From: Neotamlana sedimentorum
GTDB lineage: Bacteria > Bacteroidota > Bacteroidia > Flavobacteriales > Flavobacteriaceae
Assembly (NCBI RefSeq): GCF_000943565.1
Contig: NZ_JTDW01000021.1
Coordinates: 1 to 45,490 of the forward strand
Reading direction: 5' to 3'
DNA: 45,490 nt
Part shown: positions 18,594 through 27,659 of the stretch, piece after piece
Layout: every line of letters begins with the position of its first letter
Numbering within the stretch: the stretch's first letter is position 1
The notes under the pieces: model-generated
Told to the model about the DNA's origin: nothing
The model's database searches: none
The model's input: only the letters and a program-made list of their open reading frames with translations
Made by a program: the position numbers and the translations under genes

Positions 18594-18613
18594 GCCTTCA
18601 AAAATACGCAATA

Positions 18614-19612
18614 ATGAGATTAGAAAAAGTTACTTTATTAATTTTAGTATTAATTATTGGTTTTGTGTCTTGTAAAAAAGATGACGACGCAACAACTACA
18701 ACTATCGAAATTAGAGATAGAGACGAGCAACAAGAAGATGATAAGGATTCTTTAGTAGATTATTTAAGTACGCATTATTATAATAAAAGTGATTTTGATG
18801 GCAATACAAACCCTAAAATTGCCGATTTAGTATTTACTGAAATTACAGATGAGGTTATATCGAGTGATGCAGATTCATTATTAATTAATGCTGTTGAAAC
18901 AAGAACTGTGGTTTATTCTGAAACAGATTACGAATATTACGTTTTAGTTTTAAATGAAGGTTATGCCGAAGGTAAATCGCCTAATTTTTCCGATAATATA
19001 TTGGTAAGTTATGAAGGTTTAGATCTTTACGATGAGGTGTTCGATAGTTCGGTAAGTCCTGTTGAATTTGATATGATTGGCGACGGAATAAACACCTTTG
19101 GTTTAATACCAATTTGGAGAAAAGTATTGCCAAGTTTTAAAGTTGCTGAAGGTTTTGTTGAGCAGCCAGATGGTGTTGTAGATTATTTTAACCACGGCAC
19201 AGGTGTTATGTTTGCACCTTCTGGTTTAGCCTATTTTGCAAGTGCTATTACTGGAGTTTCTGCTTATTCCCCTTTGATTTTTAAGTTTGAATTGTATAAT
19301 ACTTTTGTAAACGATCACGATGGCGATGGTGTACCATCGTACTTAGAAGATATTTTTACAGTTGATGGTGTTGCGGGAAGCGATGGCGAATTTACAATTG
19401 ATTATGATGATTTAGAGAATGCTAATGATGATGATACGGATGGTGACGGAACTCCTGATTATGTTGATTTTGATGATGATGGAGACGGCGTAGCTACAAT
19501 TTATGAAGATATAGATGAAGACGGCGACCCAACTAACGACGATTCAAACGGCAATGGTATTCCTAATTACCTCGATGCAGACGATACGTTATCTACTTTA
19601 GACGACGAATAA
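18614..19612 (+). CDS. FKBP-type peptidyl-prolyl isomerase lipoprotein with calcium-binding tail
   Basis: 332 residues from the ATG at 18614. This start places a clean lipoprotein signal (MRLEKVTLLILVLIIGFVSC) directly at the N-terminus; an in-frame TTG at 18590 would add eight residues in front of it. An acidic stretch follows the lipid-anchor cysteine, as often seen in surface lipoproteins of this group. Residues about 130-230 show an FKBP-like fold (ILVSYEG, VFDSS, FAPSGLAYF, PLIFKFELY), the fold of prolyl isomerases acting on exported proteins. The C-terminal 90 residues are rich in DGDGVP-type thrombospondin-3 repeats that bind calcium. The canonical drug-binding aromatic residues are only partly conserved, so activity is uncertain. 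Confidence 0.8.
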   Translation: MRLEKVTLLILVLIIGFVSCKKDDDATTTTIEIRDRDEQQEDDKDSLVDYLSTHYYNKSDFDGNTNPKIADLVFTEITDEVISSDADSLLINAVETRTVVYSETDYEYYVLVLNEGYAEGKSPNFSDNILVSYEGLDLYDEVFDSSVSPVEFDMIGDGINTFGLIPIWRKVLPSFKVAEGFVEQPDGVVDYFNHGTGVMFAPSGLAYFASAITGVSAYSPLIFKFELYNTFVNDHDGDGVPSYLEDIFTVDGVAGSDGEFTIDYDDLENANDDDTDGDGTPDYVDFDDDGDGVATIYEDIDEDGDPTNDDSNGNGIPNYLDADDTLSTLDDE

Positions 19613-19620
19613 GAATAATA

Positions 19621-19753
19621 AAAAACCATCTCGAAACCGGTTAACAAATGTCATTCTGAATTAATTTCAGAATCTTAGTTTATCTTAAACTAAATTTGTT
19701 AAGATCCTGAAACAAGTTCAGGATGACAAATCGGGTTTCTAGATGGTTTTTTT
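19621..19753. terminator. Bidirectional terminator split by a palindromic repeat
   Basis: The outer arms AAAAACCATCTCGAAACC (from 19621) and GGTTTCTAGATGGTTTTT (to about 19753) pair almost perfectly and lie between two convergent genes, with an A-run on the left and a T-run on the right, so they look like a bidirectional terminator. Instead of a short loop, about 90 bases (19641-19730) are found between the arms. These form their own imperfect inverted repeat (GTCATTCTGAA and CAGAATCTTA against AAGATCCTG and TTCAGGATGAC). Confidence 0.7.
19641..19730. repeat. REP/MITE-like palindromic element
   Basis: About 90 bases whose two halves are imperfect inverted copies: AAATGTCATTCTGAA then TTTCAGAATCTTA on the left, and TAAGATCCTGAAA then TTCAGGATGACAAA on the right. 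The CCTGAA-type palindromes resemble dispersed intergenic repeats I recall from flavobacterial genomes. Only one copy lies in this window, so repetition in the genome cannot be shown here. Confidence 0.55.
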
Positions 19754-19771
19754 ATGCAGTAATTTAAAGGT

Positions 19772-20359
19772 CTACAAAATAATAGACAAACTCAAAATTA
19801 ATTGATCTGGACGCGTATCTAGTCGGTCTTGAGTAGTTACATTACTATGAATAAATTCGGTTTCATTATCGTTAAAACCACGTTCGTAACGCAAGTCAAT
19901 ACCAATCTTTTTTAAACTTAATCCAATACCAAAATTTAAACCTACCGAGAAATCTTCTTCAATTTCTCCTAAAGTAATATCGTCAAATTCCGAATCTAAA
20001 ATATATTGTAACGATGGGCCTGCAAAAACACTAATTGGGCCAATAATTTTGGCGCCCAATAAAATAGGAGCATCTAGTTTTTGCATGCTAAATTCATCAT
20101 TTCTATAATCACTTTTTGTGCTTGTATAAACCAATTCTGGTCTAAAAAATACTTTAGTACCCATTTTTCCAAAAATTCCAAAATGATAACCAATATTTCT
20201 ATCTGGGTGTTCGTACGAGTTGGCTGCCGAGTTAAAATAATCGCCATTTGCACTATAGTTAATGCCACCTTTTATACCAAAACCACTAGCCGTTTGCGCC
20301 ATAGTTAATGCAGGAATACTAACAATTGCAATTAAAACTAAAATTAGTTTTTTGCTCAT
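19772..20359 (-). CDS. Outer-membrane beta-barrel protein (porin-like, PorT-type family)
   Basis: 195 residues from the ATG at 20359, where a good signal peptide begins (MSKKLILVLIAIVS, cleavage after TMAQ). An upstream in-frame ATG at 20407 would add 16 polar residues before it and is less likely. The mature part alternates hydrophobic and polar residues in the pattern of an eight-stranded barrel: FGIKGGINYS, YHFGIFGKMG, VFFRPELVYTS, LDAPILLGAK, ISVFAGPSLQY, VGLNFGIGLSL, IGIDLRYERGF, and a C-terminal strand LILSLSIIL. This matches the outer-membrane beta-barrel families common in Bacteroidota. Function is unknown, and no partner gene is adjacent. Confidence 0.8.
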   Translation of the reverse strand: MSKKLILVLIAIVSIPALTMAQTASGFGIKGGINYSANGDYFNSAANSYEHPDRNIGYHFGIFGKMGTKVFFRPELVYTSTKSDYRNDEFSMQKLDAPILLGAKIIGPISVFAGPSLQYILDSEFDDITLGEIEEDFSVGLNFGIGLSLKKIGIDLRYERGFNDNETEFIHSNVTTQDRLDTRPDQLILSLSIIL

Positions 20360-20623
20360 TAAAGTTTTACAATTTACACGATGTTGATTTGTTTTAAAAA
20401 TGTTCATAATGTTCGTTTTTAAGATTTCGTTTGTACAATCAAAAACGTTGCCAAACCAATATTATTTTCTAACTTCTTTAAATTAAACAAAGTTTTCTAT
20501 GCTTAAAAATAGAATATTCAATCAAATTATTCTTCTTAAATAGTTTTAAAATGTCGTAATATTTTTATCTCCTTTACGGGGAATAAATTCGGCTTTAATA
20601 ATTAATTTCATTTTTATAGTGAT

Positions 20624-20631
20624 TATCTTTG
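20624..20631 (+). promoter_or_regulatory. -7 promoter element of tgt
   Basis: TATCTTTG exactly matches TAnnTTTG and lies 20 nt before the tgt ATG at 20652. No TTG is present at the usual -33 position. Confidence 0.55.
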
Positions 20632-20651
20632 CAGCCTTACAGAAGGAACTG

Positions 20652-21782
20652 ATGAAATTTGAATTAAACGCAAAAGACCCCAATAGCAAAGCCCGAGCCG
20701 GTAAAATAACTTTAGATCATGGGGTTATAGAAACTCCAATATTTATGCCTGTTGGCACTGTAGCCACTGTTAAAGGTGTGCATCAGCGCGAATTAAAAAA
20801 TGATATAAATCCAGACATTATTTTGGGTAATACATATCATTTGTATTTACGTCCGCAAACTCAAGTGCTTGAGAAAGCAGGAGGACTTCATAAATTTATG
20901 AATTGGGATCGCAATATTTTAACCGATTCTGGAGGTTACCAAGTTTATTCACTTTCGGCGAACAGAAAAATTAAAGAAGAAGGAGTAAAATTTAAAAGCC
21001 ACATCGATGGAAGTTATCATACGTTTACTCCAGAAAATGTTATGGAAATTCAACGGACTATTGGTGCCGATATTATTATGGCTTTCGATGAGTGTACGCC
21101 ATATCCTTGCGATTATAATTATGCCAAACGTTCTATGCATATGACGCATCGATGGTTAGATAGATGCATAAATCATCTTGAAAAAACGCCATTAAAATAT
21201 GGGTATAATCAAGCTTTTTTCCCAATTGTACAAGGTAGTACGTATAAAGATTTAAGACAACAATCGGCAGAATATATAGCAAATTCTGGGGCTGTTGGTA
21301 ATGCTATAGGCGGGCTTTCGGTTGGAGAACCTGCCGAAGAAATGTATGCTATGACCGATGTGGTTTGTAGCATTTTACCAGAAGAAAAGCCCAGATATTT
21401 AATGGGTGTAGGTACACCAATCAATATTTTAGAAAATATAGCGTTAGGTGTAGACATGTTCGATTGTGTTATGCCAACTAGAAATGCTAGAAATGGCATG
21501 TTATTTACAGCACACGGAACTATAAATATTAAAAATTTAAAATGGGCTGAAGATTTTTCACCTATCGACGAAATGGGTATAACATTTGTAGATACCGAGT
21601 ACAGTAAAGCTTATTTAAGGCATTTATTTACGGTTAATGAGTTGCTAGGTAAGCAAATAGCAACAATTCACAATTTAGGGTTTTACCTGTGGTTGGTTCG
21701 CGAAGCTAGAAAACATATATTAGCAGGAGATTTTAGAGCGTGGAAAGATAAAATGGTAAAACAAATGGACAAACGATTATAA
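20652..21782 (+). CDS. tgt: tRNA-guanine transglycosylase
   Basis: 376 residues from the ATG at 20652 (MKFELNAKD), the normal length. A GTG at 20619 also opens the frame but lies before the promoter element. The enzyme exchanges guanine 34 of tRNAs with GUN anticodons for preQ1, the first tRNA step of queuosine synthesis. Visible motifs are TDSGGYQVYSL with the general base aspartate, GGLSVGEP, and DMFDCVMPTRNARNG with the nucleophilic aspartate. The region that normally carries the C-x-C-x2-C zinc ligands (about residues 305-318, DEMGITFVDTEYSKAY) contains no cysteine, although the later histidine (H340, ATIHNL) is kept. So the zinc site appears to be lost. The rest of the fold is well conserved. 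Confidence 0.95.
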   Translation: MKFELNAKDPNSKARAGKITLDHGVIETPIFMPVGTVATVKGVHQRELKNDINPDIILGNTYHLYLRPQTQVLEKAGGLHKFMNWDRNILTDSGGYQVYSLSANRKIKEEGVKFKSHIDGSYHTFTPENVMEIQRTIGADIIMAFDECTPYPCDYNYAKRSMHMTHRWLDRCINHLEKTPLKYGYNQAFFPIVQGSTYKDLRQQSAEYIANSGAVGNAIGGLSVGEPAEEMYAMTDVVCSILPEEKPRYLMGVGTPINILENIALGVDMFDCVMPTRNARNGMLFTAHGTINIKNLKWAEDFSPIDEMGITFVDTEYSKAYLRHLFTVNELLGKQIATIHNLGFYLWLVREARKHILAGDFRAWKDKMVKQMDKRL

Positions 21783-21854
21783 ATACAGATCATTTGTCAA
21801 TTAATAAAGAATAGTTTTTAACACAATAAGCATTTTTTTAGAGGCTAAAAGCAA

Positions 21855-22931
21855 ATGAAAATATTAGACTGGTACATATTAAAGCGTTATTTACTTACAT
21901 TTTTTATGATGTTATTACTGTTTATTCCTATTGGAATTACAGTGCATTTAGCCGAAAAAATTGGTAAAATCCTTGAAAACGAAGTGCCACTAAACGAAGT
22001 GCTTTTGTATTTATTAGACTTTACCATTTATTTTGCACACATTCTATTTCCTTTATTTTTATTTATTTCTGTAATTTGGTTTACATCAAAACTAGCCAAT
22101 AATACCGAAGTTATTGCCTTTTTAAGTTCTGGTGTATCTTTTTATAGGTTTTTACGCCCGTATATGATTGGGGCAACCATAGTTGGAATTTTAGCCATTG
22201 TTTTAGGCTTGTTTTTAGCGCCAAAGGCCAGTGAAGGTTTTAATAACTTTAGTTATAAATATTTTAAAAGGAATAAAGGTGTTGTTGAAAACACCAATGT
22301 TTTTAGACAAATTAACGACAACGACATTATTTATGTGAGTTATTTTGATGTAAAACGAAACAAAGGTTCTAATTTTACTTTAGAGCATTTTGAAGACGAC
22401 CAATTAAAATACAAAATGTATGCTTCAAATATTATATACAACGAAGCAGACTCCACATATACGCTAACAAATTACGTTAAGCGAACCATTGGTGAAACCA
22501 ACGATGAGCTTGAAATTTTAAAGAAAAAAGATACCGTTTTTAGTTTCGAGGTAGACGATTTAATTCCTGAAATTTTCGCGGCCGAAACTAAAATGTACGG
22601 CGACTTAAAACGCTTTATTGCAAAAGAAGAGTCTAGAGGATCATCGAATGTGGGGCGTTTTAAATTGGTTTTGTATCGAAAATGGAGTTTACCAGTTTCT
22701 GTATTTATTCTAACTTTAATTGCCGTAGCCGTATCGTCTATTAAACGTCGTGGAGGCATGGGTGTTAATTTGGCTTTGGGTATTTGTATAGCCATGGTTT
22801 TTGTGTTTTTCGATAAAATTTTTAGCGTTATGGCAGAACAGTCCAATTTCTCACCAATAATTGCTGTTTGGTTTCCAAACTTTATTTTTAGCATCTTAGC
22901 TATTTATTTGTTATACAATGCCAAGCGCTAA
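21855..22931 (+). CDS. lptG: LptF/LptG-family permease
   Basis: 358 residues. The arrangement is typical of LptF/LptG: an N-terminal membrane block (ILDWYILKRYLLTFFMMLLLFIPI and two more segments to about residue 105), a periplasmic beta-jellyroll-like region (about 130-275), and three C-terminal membrane segments. LptF and LptG form the inner-membrane part of the LptB2FG exporter that moves lipopolysaccharide to the periplasmic bridge. The conserved start (LDWYILKRYL) and the FLSSGVSFYRFLRP coupling-helix region support the family. I use lptG tentatively, since F and G paralogues are hard to tell apart here. Its end overlaps the next gene by 14 nt, and tgt lies just upstream. Confidence 0.87.
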   Translation: MKILDWYILKRYLLTFFMMLLLFIPIGITVHLAEKIGKILENEVPLNEVLLYLLDFTIYFAHILFPLFLFISVIWFTSKLANNTEVIAFLSSGVSFYRFLRPYMIGATIVGILAIVLGLFLAPKASEGFNNFSYKYFKRNKGVVENTNVFRQINDNDIIYVSYFDVKRNKGSNFTLEHFEDDQLKYKMYASNIIYNEADSTYTLTNYVKRTIGETNDELEILKKKDTVFSFEVDDLIPEIFAAETKMYGDLKRFIAKEESRGSSNVGRFKLVLYRKWSLPVSVFILTLIAVAVSSIKRRGGMGVNLALGICIAMVFVFFDKIFSVMAEQSNFSPIIAVWFPNFIFSILAIYLLYNAKR

Positions 22932-23814
22932 TTTAAAAAGCTACTTACATTTACATCTATTAGTTTTAATAGCTGGTTTTACGGCTATTCTAGGAGAACT
23001 AATTTCTATTACTGCAGTACCATTAGTTTGGTTTCGTATGGTATTTGCTTCGGTTTTAATGCTTATTTATGTTAAAGTTGCCAAAATAAGTTTAAAAATT
23101 GAGTTAAAGTCCGTTTTAAAGCTAGCGCTTGCAGGAATAATTATTGCTTTGCACTGGATTACTTTTTTTGGAGCTATCGATGTGGCTAATATTTCCATTG
23201 CGTTAGCCATGTTTTCTACGGGTGCTTTTTTTGCATCTTTTATAGAACCCATTATTTACAAACGTCGCATTATTTGGTACGAAATTCTTTTCGGATTAAT
23301 TGTAGTTATTGGTGTTGTTATTATCACACAAAGCGAACTAAAATATTTAAAGGGTATTATATTAGGTATTCTTTCAGCATTTTTGTCCTCGTTATTTGCA
23401 GTGTTAAACGGTAGTTTTTTAAAAAAACATTCGGCTACAGTAATATCGTTTTACGAGTTTTTAAGCGGTGTTTTGTTTATTTCAGTTTATATCTTTATTT
23501 TTAAAGAAGGGTTTTCTGTACAGTTTTTTAGTTTGAGCAAACCCGATTTTTTGTATCTGTTTATTTTAGCATCTGTTTGTACTACTTATGCCTTTATCGC
23601 TTCAGTTTACATAATGAAGGATATTAGCCCGTATACCGTTGTGTTAACCTATAATTTAGAACCTATTTATGGTATAATTTTAGCCGTAATATTATTCCCT
23701 GAAAAGGAAAAAATGACACCAAATTTTTACTTAGGAGCTAGCATTATTTTAAGTGTTATTTTGTTAAATGCAGCTTTAAAATATAGAAGAAAGCGAAAAA
23801 CAAAACTTACTTAG
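22918..23814 (+). CDS. EamA/DMT-family membrane transporter
   Basis: 298 residues with about ten hydrophobic helices in two repeats of five, the hallmark of the drug/metabolite transporter (EamA) family. The first repeat includes PLVWFRMVFASVLML and the glycine-rich HWITFFGAIDVANIS segment; the second has AVLNGSFLKKH and TYNLEPIYGIILAVILFPE near the end. The protein ends with a basic cytoplasmic tail (RRKRKTK). Members export amino acids or other small metabolites, but the substrate cannot be read from the sequence. The start overlaps the LptF/LptG-type gene by 14 nt, so the two are translationally coupled. Confidence 0.87.
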   Translation: MPSANLKSYLHLHLLVLIAGFTAILGELISITAVPLVWFRMVFASVLMLIYVKVAKISLKIELKSVLKLALAGIIIALHWITFFGAIDVANISIALAMFSTGAFFASFIEPIIYKRRIIWYEILFGLIVVIGVVIITQSELKYLKGIILGILSAFLSSLFAVLNGSFLKKHSATVISFYEFLSGVLFISVYIFIFKEGFSVQFFSLSKPDFLYLFILASVCTTYAFIASVYIMKDISPYTVVLTYNLEPIYGIILAVILFPEKEKMTPNFYLGASIILSVILLNAALKYRRKRKTKLT

Positions 23815-23836
23815 CAATTAAAAGCCATAAAGTTTT

Positions 23837-23844
23837 TATATTTG
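23837..23844 (+). promoter_or_regulatory. -7 promoter element of accA
   Basis: TATATTTG matches TAnnTTTG and lies 39 nt before the accA start codon. There is no TTG at the expected upstream distance. Confidence 0.5.
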
Positions 23845-23883
23845 TACACTAACCAAAATTTAAAAAATCATTAATAAATTCTT

Positions 23884-24837
23884 ATGGAATATTTAGAATT
23901 TGAACTCCCAATAAAAGAACTAGAAGACCAATTAGACAAATGTAAAATTATTGGTGAAGAGAGTGAAGTAGATGTTACTGAAACCTGTTCACAAATAGAA
24001 AAAAAACTTGCAGAGACTAAAAAGGATCTTTATAAAAACTTAACACCGTGGCAGCGTGTACAATTATCGCGTCACCCTAACCGTCCTTATACGTTAGATT
24101 ATATTAAGGCAATTTGTGGCGATTCGTTTTTAGAATTGCATGGCGACCGAAATATTAAAGACGATAAAGCTATGGTTGGTGGTTTAGGTAAAATTGGCGA
24201 TCAAAGTTTTATGTTTATTGGTCAGCAAAAAGGCTACAACACAAAAACAAGACAGTATAGAAATTTTGGTATGGCGAACCCAGAAGGGTATCGAAAGGCA
24301 TTACGATTAATGAAATCAGCCGAAAAATTTGGTATTCCTGTTGTCACTTTTATTGATACTCCTGGTGCGTATCCAGGTCTAGAAGCCGAGGAACGCGGTC
24401 AAGGAGAAGCTATTGCAAGAAATATTCTTGAAATGACGCGTCTTGAAGTGCCAATTATTTCTGTTATTATTGGAGAAGGAGCATCGGGTGGTGCATTAGG
24501 TATTGGTGTAGGAGATAAAGTGCTTATGTTAGAAAACACTTGGTATTCTGTTATTTCACCAGAAAACTGTTCGTCTATTTTATGGCGTAGTTGGGAATAT
24601 AAAGAACAAGCAGCCGAGGCTTTAAAGTTAACAGCTAGCGATGCTAAAAAAATTAAAGTTGTAGACGAAATAATTAAAGAACCTGTTGGCGGAGCACATA
24701 GAGATAGAGCAAAAACGTTTGTTACTGTTAGTAATAAAATTGTTAAAACCTATGAAGCTTTAAAAACGTTATCGACCAAAGATTTAGTGGCGCAACGAAT
24801 GGAGAAGTATTCGCAAATGGGTGTGTTTAAGGACTAA
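23884..24837 (+). CDS. accA: Acetyl-CoA carboxylase carboxyltransferase subunit alpha
   Basis: 317 residues, the standard AccA length. With AccD it transfers the carboxyl group from carboxybiotin to acetyl-CoA to make malonyl-CoA, the first committed step of fatty-acid synthesis; malonyl-CoA is also the expected extender unit of the PKS module in this window. The N-terminal helical region ([13 protein letters not shown]) is followed by the crotonase-like core with [31 protein letters not shown], and the oxyanion-hole region [24 protein letters not shown] is also characteristic. A possible -7 element lies upstream, and a terminator hairpin follows. Confidence 0.97.
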   Translation: MEYLEFELPIKELEDQLDKCKIIGEESEVDVTETCSQIEKKLAETKKDLYKNLTPWQRVQLSRHPNRPYTLDYIKAICGDSFLELHGDRNIKDDKAMVGGLGKIGDQSFMFIGQQKGYNTKTRQYRNFGMANPEGYRKALRLMKSAEKFGIPVVTFIDTPGAYPGLEAEERGQGEAIARNILEMTRLEVPIISVIIGEGASGGALGIGVGDKVLMLENTWYSVISPENCSSILWRSWEYKEQAAEALKLTASDAKKIKVVDEIIKEPVGGAHRDRAKTFVTVSNKIVKTYEALKTLSTKDLVAQRMEKYSQMGVFKD

Positions 24838-24858
24838 TCCAAAAAAATACATATTTAA

Positions 24859-24894
24859 TAAAAAATCTGTAGTTAACAACTTCAGATTTTTTTT
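24859..24894 (+). terminator. Intrinsic terminator after accA
   Basis: The hairpin AAAATCTGTAGTT / AACTTCAGATTTT has one internal T-T mismatch and a short AAC loop, followed by a T-run ending at 24894. It starts about 20 nt beyond the accA stop codon. The A-run on its left could allow weak activity on the other strand. Confidence 0.8.
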
Positions 24895-24993
24895 GTGCTT
24901 ATTAACAATATATTTAAGTTATTAACAGTTAAATTGTTAACGCTTAGTGAACAATCCTCACTATTTTTTAAACTAATTTCATTTCTTTTTACT

Positions 24994-25001
24994 TACTTTC
25001 G
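24994..25001 (+). promoter_or_regulatory. Possible -7 element of dnaB
   Basis: TACTTTCG is one base from TAnnTTTG. It ends only 5 nt before the dnaB ATG, so a transcript from here would have almost no leader. The TTAAC-rich stretch upstream (24902-24940) includes the small palindrome TTAACAGTTAA. Confidence 0.3.
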
Positions 25002-25006
25002 TAGCT

Positions 25007-26545
25007 ATGAAACAACCTAATCATTTACAAGGATATAAAGTTGATAGAAGCACACTTATTAACTTAGAGAAGGGGAAAATTCCACCTCAAGCTCTTGATT
25101 TAGAGGAGGTTGTGTTGGGAGCTATGATGATTGACAAAAAAGGTGTTGATGAAGTAATTGATATTTTAAGTGCAGATGCTTTTTACAAAGAAGGGCATAA
25201 ACATATATTTGAAGCTATTTTTCAGTTATTCGAAAATAGCGAACCTATAGACTTATTAACAGTTTCCTCACAGTTAAAGAAAAGTGGAAAACTAGAACTT
25301 TCAGGTGGCGACTTTTATCTTATTTCTTTAACACAAAAAGTGTCTTCTTCGGCACATATTGAGTTTCATGCGCGTATTATTTTACAGAAATATATTCAGC
25401 GTAGTTTAATTAAAATTTCAAGTGAAATTATTGAAGAAGCTTATGACGAAACTAAAGACGTTTTTGATTTATTAGATACTGCTGAATCTAAACTTTACGA
25501 AGTTACACAAGGAAACATAAAAAAATCTAGTGAAACGGCGCAAGAATTAGTAATTCAAGCTAAAAAGAAAATTGAAGAAATTTCCAATAAAGAAGGCTTA
25601 AGTGGTATTCCAACTGGCTTCACAAAACTGGATAAATTAACTTCGGGATGGCAACCATCAGATTTAATTATTGTGGCTGCTCGTCCGGGTATGGGTAAAA
25701 CAGCCTTAACCTTATCTATGGCGCGAAATATTGCTGTCGATCAAAATATGCCAGTGGCTTTTTTCTCGTTAGAAATGGCTTCAGTACAGTTAATTACGCG
25801 TTTAATTTCGAGTGAAACTGGGCTTTCTTCAGAAAAATTAAGAACAGGTAAATTAGAAAAACACGAGTGGGAACAACTTAACGTAAAAGTTAAAAGTTTA
25901 GAAAAAGCACCATTGTTTATTGATGATACTCCGTCACTTTCCATATTCGATTTACGTGCCAAAGCACGCCGTTTGGCTTCGCAGCATGGCATTAAATTAA
26001 TAATGATTGATTATTTGCAATTAATGACAGGAGGAAATAGTCATGGCGGTAACCGTGAACAGGAAATATCTATGATTTCGCGTAACCTTAAAGCCTTGGC
26101 AAAAGAACTTAATGTGCCGGTAATTGCATTATCGCAGTTATCGCGTGCTGTGGAAACCCGTGGCGGGAGTAAACGTCCTTTACTTTCCGATTTACGTGAA
26201 TCTGGAGCAATCGAGCAAGATGCCGATATTGTTAGCTTTATTTACCGTCCGGAATACTATAAAATTGATGAATGGGATGATGAAGAACGTTCGCCAACCG
26301 AAGGTCAGGCCGAATTTATTATTGCTAAACACCGTAACGGTGGCTTAGAGAATATTCGATTGAAATTCTTAGGACACTTAGGTAAGTTTGATAATTTAGA
26401 TGATTTCGATTCGCCTTTCGAATTTCATTCTAAAATGAATAATAGTTCAGATGATGGTTTTTCCTCAAGTAATTTTAGTGCTACACCAGATCAAGCTTTT
26501 GGAAGTGCTTTAAATGATCAGAACGATGATGAAGTACCGTTTTAA
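25007..26545 (+). CDS. dnaB: Replicative DNA helicase DnaB
   Basis: 512 residues. The N-terminal domain (about 30-135; PPQALDLEEVVLGAMMID) is the primase-interacting collar, and the C-terminal RecA-like motor (about 200-465) has the Walker A motif ARPGMGKTAL, FFSLEMAS, the Walker B region LIMIDYLQLM, ALSQLSRAVE and the DLRESGAIEQDAD arginine-finger segment. DnaB unwinds DNA ahead of the replisome as a hexamer. The last 45 residues are Ser/Asp/Asn rich, ending DDEVPF, a low-complexity tail of unknown role. The first 25 residues before the collar (MKQPNHLQGYKVDRS) fit my memory of flavobacterial DnaB, which supports the chosen start. Confidence 0.97.
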   Translation: MKQPNHLQGYKVDRSTLINLEKGKIPPQALDLEEVVLGAMMIDKKGVDEVIDILSADAFYKEGHKHIFEAIFQLFENSEPIDLLTVSSQLKKSGKLELSGGDFYLISLTQKVSSSAHIEFHARIILQKYIQRSLIKISSEIIEEAYDETKDVFDLLDTAESKLYEVTQGNIKKSSETAQELVIQAKKKIEEISNKEGLSGIPTGFTKLDKLTSGWQPSDLIIVAARPGMGKTALTLSMARNIAVDQNMPVAFFSLEMASVQLITRLISSETGLSSEKLRTGKLEKHEWEQLNVKVKSLEKAPLFIDDTPSLSIFDLRAKARRLASQHGIKLIMIDYLQLMTGGNSHGGNREQEISMISRNLKALAKELNVPVIALSQLSRAVETRGGSKRPLLSDLRESGAIEQDADIVSFIYRPEYYKIDEWDDEERSPTEGQAEFIIAKHRNGGLENIRLKFLGHLGKFDNLDDFDSPFEFHSKMNNSSDDGFSSSNFSATPDQAFGSALNDQNDDEVPF

Positions 26546-26589
26546 GGCCTGAAACTTACTTTCTTAAAATTTAATCTTTCAAAGTAACT

Positions 26590-27603
26590 ATGCTAAAAGA
26601 GCGTAAAACTACTAATATTTTACTTTTAATTATCGTAATTCCTATTGTGTTTTACTTGTTAAAAGTGCTATCTTTTATATTTATTCCATTGGTTTTTGCC
26701 ATGTTCATAGCCTTGTTGTTTCTGCCAATTATGCGCGGTTTGTCTAAACGAAAAGTGCCTAAAGTAGTTAGCATAATAATAGTTTTTTTGTTAATTTCTT
26801 GTGGTTTAGCTGTAGGGATTGAACTTATAAAACTTTCTAGTAAACAAATATTATCTAGCGACACTACGTTTTTTACTGATGCTGAAGTTAAACTTAATCA
26901 AGCGACCGTATATTTAGAAAATACTTTTGGTTTAGTTATAAATAGAGATAAAAGTTTAATATCTCAATTTGTAAAAAAGGAAAATATAGGAACAACAGTT
27001 GGGTTTTTAAATAAATTTTTAACTGGCGTATTAATGACCGTTTTTTTCGTAGTGTTATTATTAGCAGAATCTATTAACATGCACGATGTTTTAAACAAGG
27101 TAGTTTTAAAGCAAAAAAGAACCTCGTTGTTAACCTATAGTAAAATTCAAAAAGAACTAAATACTTTTATAAAGGTAAAGTTTTTAGTAAGTTTTTTAAC
27201 TGGTGTTGGCACCGGATTGGCTTGCTATTTTTTCGATGTGAGTTTTCCAATTTTCTGGGGTCTTTTTGCTTTTGTTATTAATTTTGTGCAAATGGTAGGC
27301 TCGTTTATTGCCGTATTATCGTTGTCAGTTTTTGCGTTTATAGAGCTCGATCCAACAAGTATTTTATTTTTCTTTATTTTAGTTATTTCTGGTGTTCAGG
27401 TGTTATTTGGAGCGATTTTAGAACCTATATTTATGGGGAAATCTTTTAAAATAAACGTAATTACCGTTTTAATAATGCTCATGTTTTGGGGCTTTTTATG
27501 GGGAATTCCAGGTTTAATTATGGCCATTCCAATTACGGTTTTTCTCAAAATTATTTTTGAGCAATTTCCTAGTACCAAACAAATATCTGATTTAATTTCT
27601 TAG
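26590..27603 (+). CDS. AI-2E/PerM-family membrane permease
   Basis: 337 residues with about eight membrane helices: two pairs in the first 75 residues, a soluble or membrane-associated stretch (about 80-140), then four to five helices to the end. Family signatures are visible in GVGTGLACYFFDVSFPIFWGLFAFVINFVQMVGSFIA and in ILEPIFMGKSFKINVITVLIMLMFWGFLWGIPGLIMAIPI, both typical of the AI-2E family transporters (TqsA/PerM). Different members export signal molecules or exchange ions, so the substrate is open. It lies 44 nt after dnaB on the same strand and may be read through from it. Confidence 0.88.
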   Translation: MLKERKTTNILLLIIVIPIVFYLLKVLSFIFIPLVFAMFIALLFLPIMRGLSKRKVPKVVSIIIVFLLISCGLAVGIELIKLSSKQILSSDTTFFTDAEVKLNQATVYLENTFGLVINRDKSLISQFVKKENIGTTVGFLNKFLTGVLMTVFFVVLLLAESINMHDVLNKVVLKQKRTSLLTYSKIQKELNTFIKVKFLVSFLTGVGTGLACYFFDVSFPIFWGLFAFVINFVQMVGSFIAVLSLSVFAFIELDPTSILFFFILVISGVQVLFGAILEPIFMGKSFKINVITVLIMLMFWGFLWGIPGLIMAIPITVFLKIIFEQFPSTKQISDLIS

Positions 27604-27659
27604 CATAAATCTTCTAGTTTTATTACCTTTCTTTTTCAATTCAATAAAAAGAAAAATCT

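Noticed and set aside
18590-18613. TTG start for the FKBP lipoprotein
   Set aside because: It would place eight residues before a clean lipoprotein signal and lies inside the probable -7 element; the ATG at 18614 fits better.
24900-25006. Replication-origin or DnaA-box cluster upstream of dnaB
   Set aside because: There are TTAAC/GTTAA repeats and one small palindrome, but no sequence close to the DnaA box TTATCCACA. The stretch is simply A+T rich.
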